The position numbers were made by a program, and so were the translations under genes. A stretch of DNA of 8,296 nt from an uncultured Ruminococcus sp. (lineage in GTDB: Bacteria; Bacillota; Clostridia; Oscillospirales; Ruminococcaceae), in contig CAMWLD010000087.1 of NCBI GenBank assembly GCA_947175005.1, positions 1 to 8,296 of the forward strand. The letters are read 5' to 3'. Below the pieces are notes generated by a model. That model had not been told where the DNA came from, made no database searches, and saw only the letters and a list, made by a program, of their open reading frames with translations. Positions 5,257-8,296 of the stretch are shown here, one piece after another (position 1 is the stretch's first letter; every line of letters starts with the position of its first letter).

Positions 5257-7896
5257 TCAACTGTTGATATTGATATTCTGCACCAAATTATCCACAGTCA
5301 GCACTCCGTCACGGCTTCCGAGACCCATGCCCTCGTTGGTGCGGAATACAATATCCACAGTTCCGTCGGAAAGATTAACATCTCCGTCGCCCTGCATATC
5401 GCCTACACCCGAGATCGAGTTGCCCTCGCATTCAAAGTTGAATTCGCTGTGCTTTGAACGGCAGTCAATGCTGCCCTTGCGTGTGCCTACGCAGTTAATG
5501 CTGCGCCCGCGCATTATCATATCAAGGCTGCCGTGTTCCAGGTCAATGTCGCCGCTGCCACCCGATATAGTGCCTATGCCGCACATATTTATTCCGCTCT
5601 GATCGAAGCTTGCCCTGTAATCCGTCAGGGAAATATTTGCGCTGCCCTTAACAGAGCCTATGCCCACCGAATCGGGAGAGCTGATCTTTACTGCTAAGGA
5701 AACCCTTGACATATCCACCACGCTGCCTCCCTCGGCAATGCCTACGCCTACGCAGCAGCCTCCCGAGCAGCTTATGTTATAATGCCCCTGTTTTATTATT
5801 ACTGCAAGTCCGCCCTCGTTCCTGCCGCCTCCTATGGCTATGGCATGATCTCCGTTTGCGGTAAAGCTGAAGGTTCCGGGGCTGTCAAAGCAAATGCTTC
5901 CGGGGCTGTTGTCCTTGCCCACGCCCACGCAGTAAGCGTCTGCGGCTTCGCAGATAATAGTCAGCTTTCCTTCGCCCGTAAATGTTATCGCAGCACTTCT
6001 TGGTACGTATATACCCCGTCCCAAAAGGGCGTTTTCTCCCTCAATGCATATCTCCGCCTTGGAATCCTCGCCCAAAGCTATAATGGGATCTGCCTTTGCC
6101 GAGCTTATCGTGACATTCTTCAGGGTGATCTTAACGTCCGACTCGTCCTTTACCTTGATGAGCACACCGACCTCACCGCTGTCCTCTCCGTCAATAACAA
6201 TGCTGCCGCTGCCCGCCTGGATCGCAGTATAATGCTCCTGCGTCAAATCGGACATTTTGATGACCTCTCCGTCGGAGGGGCGGTAGATCTTTGCTATATC
6301 CTTGACAAACTCCTCGTTTATCCTCTTTATCTCATCTCTTATGCTGTCCGCCACCTCATGAATGACCACAGGCTTGGGACGGGATACATAGTACCCCTGT
6401 ATAAGGTCGGACCCCAGCTGTATCATTACCCGCAGCTCATCCGAGGTCTCCACGCCCTCCGCCAAAGCCTGGTAGCCGTTATCGTGCACAAAGTCGATAA
6501 TGCTTGCCACAAACTTCTGCATTCTGGGCTTGGTGTTTATGTCGGTAATAAGCGAACGGTCGATCTTAACATAATGGGGCGAATACCGCAGCAGGTTTGA
6601 GGTGTTGGAATAGCCCGTGCCGTAATCGTCAATGGCAAGGGACATATTGCACCTTTTAAGGCGGTCGTGGATAAGGTCAAGGCTCTCATCGTCCACCTCG
6701 GTCTGCTCGGTAAGCTCTATTACCACCTTTTCCATAAGCTCGCCGTAGCGGTTTTCCAGCGTCTGCCAGTCGCCGTCGGAAAGCATATGGGCGGTAATGG
6801 AGTTTACAAACAGCTTCCTGCCCGCAAAAACGTCCTGATTTTCCCCAATAAACGCCATGGTGTTGAACATGGTCGCCTTTTCGATATCGTAAAGCCTGCC
6901 GTATCTTGTGGCAGCCCCCAGGATTTCCAGCGGGAACATTCCTATACTGTCATCCGTGCGCATAAGCGCCTCATAAGCCAGCACGTCACCCGTGCGTGCG
7001 CTGACAATGGGCTGGAAATGATATACAAACAGATTATTGTCTATCAGCTGCGAGAACCGCTTCATGCAGCCGTATTCGTTTTTCTGATCCTCATAACGGT
7101 CGGAGGAATAGCGGCAAATGCTGTTTCTGCCCTTGCTCGTGGCTTCAAACAGCGCAAATTCCGCCGTGTGCATACGCCGCTGTGCAGGCACGCCGTCCGC
7201 TCCGCAGCCTGCCATAAAGGTCATGCCGTGGCTGCCGATAGGCTCGCCCATTTCATCGGACAATTCGCACTCCGCCACTGCGGTCTGCAGCATTTTCAGA
7301 TAATTTTCTTCCTGCTCCGCGACCGTGTCCCCGTCCTTGCAAACAATGTCCGAATCGGGAATAAACAGCCAGTACCGCTCCTTTGAATAAGAGGCAATAA
7401 GAGCGTTTGGAGGGAGCTTTGCCTTAACGGCGCACAAAGCGCTGTAAATATGAAAATCCGAAAGGGAAGATGAAACGCTGTCCTCCAGCTGAATAAGAGC
7501 GAATAAGGATTTGCCCTTGAATTCGTTCACAGTTCCTATTAGCTTTGCAGTCGTACAGGCAGGGAAAAGCAGCCTGCCGCGCCCCTTTACCTCTTCTTCG
7601 ATCATAAAGAAGCCCGCAGTAACGCTGTCGCTGTACTCGCATATCTTTACAGATAAATGCGACCCGCTTTTGCTTTGTTCCATAAGTCTGGCCGTCAGCA
7701 GCACTGTTTCGCTGTAATCGGGCTCGTCGGAGAGCCTTGCCAGTTCGGCAGCATTGCTGTCCGCATAGACCTTTTTGTTTTCGTGGTCAATAATAAAGCC
7801 GCCTATATCCGAACGGCACTCGGTAAGAATGTTCCATGCAGAGCCGAAGATTCGCTGCCACAGCGGATTATCCGTATGTATCATTTGAAAGATCAA
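5257..7896 (-). CDS. EAL-domain cyclic-di-GMP phosphodiesterase with degenerate GGDEF and C-terminal beta-solenoid repeats
   Basis: An 879-residue protein likely to hydrolyse cyclic-di-GMP. Residues 1-120 form a soluble input region, perhaps PAS-like. Residues 125-265 resemble a GGDEF domain: the end HTAEFALFEATSKGRN (to 258) is typical, but SKERY (171-175) replaces the signature, so it should not synthesise cyclic-di-GMP. The EAL domain (about 278-520) has its expected catalytic residues: E309 of EAL, N365, E394, D423-D424 in DDYGTGYS, K444, E480 and E483 of EGVE, and Q500 in QGYY. Residues about 560-652 read as beta-strands like those of carbohydrate-binding beta-helix proteins (KITLKNVTI, then TFTGEGKLTI). 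Residues 653-879 are eight repeats of about 29 residues centred on GVG, GIG or GLG. No signal peptide or membrane helix is visible. The TTG start at 7896 has AAGGA six bases upstream; an ATG four codons in (7884) has a poorer site. A strong promoter lies upstream. Confidence 0.88.
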   Translation of the reverse strand: MIFQMIHTDNPLWQRIFGSAWNILTECRSDIGGFIIDHENKKVYADSNAAELARLSDEPDYSETVLLTARLMEQSKSGSHLSVKICEYSDSVTAGFFMIEEEVKGRGRLLFPACTTAKLIGTVNEFKGKSLFALIQLEDSVSSSLSDFHIYSALCAVKAKLPPNALIASYSKERYWLFIPDSDIVCKDGDTVAEQEENYLKMLQTAVAECELSDEMGEPIGSHGMTFMAGCGADGVPAQRRMHTAEFALFEATSKGRNSICRYSSDRYEDQKNEYGCMKRFSQLIDNNLFVYHFQPIVSARTGDVLAYEALMRTDDSIGMFPLEILGAATRYGRLYDIEKATMFNTMAFIGENQDVFAGRKLFVNSITAHMLSDGDWQTLENRYGELMEKVVIELTEQTEVDDESLDLIHDRLKRCNMSLAIDDYGTGYSNTSNLLRYSPHYVKIDRSLITDINTKPRMQKFVASIIDFVHDNGYQALAEGVETSDELRVMIQLGSDLIQGYYVSRPKPVVIHEVADSIRDEIKRINEEFVKDIAKIYRPSDGEVIKMSDLTQEHYTAIQAGSGSIVIDGEDSGEVGVLIKVKDESDVKITLKNVTISSAKADPIIALGEDSKAEICIEGENALLGRGIYVPRSAAITFTGEGKLTIICEAADAYCVGVGKDNSPGSICFDSPGTFSFTANGDHAIAIGGGRNEGGLAVIIKQGHYNISCSGGCCVGVGIAEGGSVVDMSRVSLAVKISSPDSVGIGSVKGSANISLTDYRASFDQSGINMCGIGTISGGSGDIDLEHGSLDMIMRGRSINCVGTRKGSIDCRSKHSEFNFECEGNSISGVGDMQGDGDVNLSDGTVDIVFRTNEGMGLGSRDGVLTVDNLVQNININS

Positions 7897-7902
7897 CTCT
7901 TT

Positions 7903-7907
7903 TCCTT
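7903..7907 (-). promoter_or_regulatory. Ribosome binding site deciding a TTG start for the EAL gene
   Basis: On the minus strand AAGGA (7907 to 7903) is six bases from TTG (7896-7894), ideal spacing, but 18 bases from the first ATG (7884-7882), which is too far. This favours the TTG start and implies somewhat reduced translation initiation. The choice changes the protein by only four residues. Confidence 0.55.
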
Positions 7908-7951
7908 AATTTTTGGTACTGTGTCAAAAAACTATAATTTTAACTATATTA

Positions 7952-7980
7952 ATTCTACTACATTTTGACTTTTTTGTCAA
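7952..7980 (-). promoter_or_regulatory. Sigma-A-type promoter of the EAL gene
   Basis: On the minus strand TTGACA (7980-7975) and TAGAAT (7957-7952) are separated by exactly 17 bases, a near-consensus housekeeping promoter. Transcription would begin near 7945, leaving a 5' leader of about 50 bases before the TTG start. The -35 lies inside a perfect inverted repeat, TTGAC (7965-7969) and GTCAA (7976-7980) with a six-base T spacer, which could be a repressor site. Confidence 0.8.
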
Positions 7981-8019
7981 GTGGTTTTAAATAGTTTTGC
8001 CTAAAATTTTATGCCGAAA

Positions 8020-8036
8020 TTTAACATTTTGTTAAA
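8020..8036. promoter_or_regulatory. AT-rich palindrome, possible operator
   Basis: TTTAACA (8020-8026) and TGTTAAA (8030-8036) form a perfect inverted repeat around TTT. It lies about 40 bases upstream of the EAL promoter and just before the hairpin-rich stretch to the right, so it could serve either direction. Nearby -10-like sequences exist on both strands (TACAAT at 8041-8046 plus; TATAAT at 8042-8037 minus), but neither has a good -35. Chance is possible in such AT-rich DNA. Confidence 0.4.
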
Positions 8037-8065
8037 ATTATACAATTTGAGCTCTTGTTTATTGG

Positions 8066-8296
8066 ACATAAGGAGAGGTCGGGAAGAATAGAATTAATGA
8101 GAGAACGGTTTCGTCTCCGAAGGTTTCGACGCGCCCGTATGCAAAGGGCAGAAGAGCAGGCGATCTTTCGGACTTGTTTAAGACAAGGATAGGCATAATT
8201 CCTGTCTCTTGAAACGATTCTACTGATTCCGCTAGGAGGTGCTTTGTTTTGCACCTTATCCGCTTCACATTCGGCTTTTAAGCTCTTTCGGCAGCA
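8066..8296 (+). ncRNA. Hairpin-rich stretch, possible structured RNA or leader, cut by the window edge
   Basis: Several short stems follow one another. GAGAACG pairs with CGTCTC (8101-8117, one bulged A). CGAA pairs with TTCG (8118-8128). GCCC pairs with GGGC (8133-8149). GTTT plus AGACAAGGA pairs with TCCTGTCT plus AAAC (8176-8215). AGGTGC pairs with GCACCT around an eight-base loop (8237-8256) and would hide an AGGAGG ribosome-site-like sequence (8235-8239 region). GC content rises sharply compared with the AT-rich DNA before 8060. No long plus-strand frame fits. Minus-strand frames at 8059-8268 (69 codons) and 8021-8254 (77 codons) are open but lack a good ribosome site. I recognise no named RNA family, and the strand is uncertain because stems read on both. 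Confidence 0.3.

Noticed and set aside
5257..5940. Beta-solenoid part as evidence that the EAL protein is secreted
   Set aside because: Although the fold resembles surface proteins, there is no signal peptide or membrane segment before it, and EAL enzymes act on cytoplasmic cyclic-di-GMP.
5782..6600. 272-codon plus-strand open frame opposite the EAL gene
   Set aside because: It overlaps the conserved end of the EAL domain and the linker of a well-supported minus-strand gene, has no ribosome site, and its product shows no family features.
6667..7386. 239-codon plus-strand open frame opposite the EAL and GGDEF-like domains
   Set aside because: It is antisense to conserved EAL motifs, and the product composition is typical of shadow frames.
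8059..8268. 69-codon minus-strand frame (GTG start) at the right edge
   Set aside because: The start codon has no good ribosome site, no family was recognised, and the region is hairpin-rich. It is not excluded outright, because the composition is not clearly non-coding; extending the sequence and checking conservation would settle it.

Overview
The window reads as a chromosomal stretch from a Gram-positive, low-to-mid GC Firmicute. Gut or rumen Clostridia of the Ruminococcus type are my best guess, but no marker gene proves it. The supporting signs are purine-rich Shine-Dalgarno sites, hairpin-plus-U-run terminators, AT-rich gaps between genes of moderate GC, sigma-A-type promoters, a TTG start with a good ribosome site, and cyclic-di-GMP domains.

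Layout, left to right. Bases 1-324 hold no convincing gene; they begin with a very GC-rich inverted repeat, apparently the end of something outside the window. Bases 325-3015 (+) encode a complete P2A-type Ca2+-transporting ATPase, followed by a purine-rich repetitive stretch and a long terminator hairpin. Bases 3304-3717 and 3876-4343 (+) are tandem paralogues: small membrane proteins with a WFW..F.FGLWA hydrophobic segment, a SHOCT-like helix pair and a C-terminal four-cysteine zinc ribbon. Each has its own promoter-like region, and the two regions are recognisably related. A shared bidirectional terminator (4350-4385) separates them from two minus-strand genes: a membrane-anchored SanA/YdcF (DUF218) protein (4388-5128) and an 879-residue EAL-domain protein (5257-7896). 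The last 400 bases hold the EAL gene's promoter, palindromes, and a hairpin-rich stretch running off the right edge that may be a structured RNA or leader.

The most unusual item is the EAL protein. It has a degenerate GGDEF domain, an EAL domain with its whole catalytic residue set, and a C-terminal third made of about eight turns of a 28-30 residue glycine-rich repeat that looks like a beta-solenoid. There is no signal peptide or membrane segment. This looks like a cytoplasmic cyclic-di-GMP phosphodiesterase fused to a fold more usual in surface or carbohydrate-binding proteins.

The genes do not form one obvious pathway. The Ca2+ pump, the SHOCT/zinc-ribbon pair and the SanA-like protein all concern the membrane, so an envelope or ion-stress theme is possible, but that is inference from proximity.
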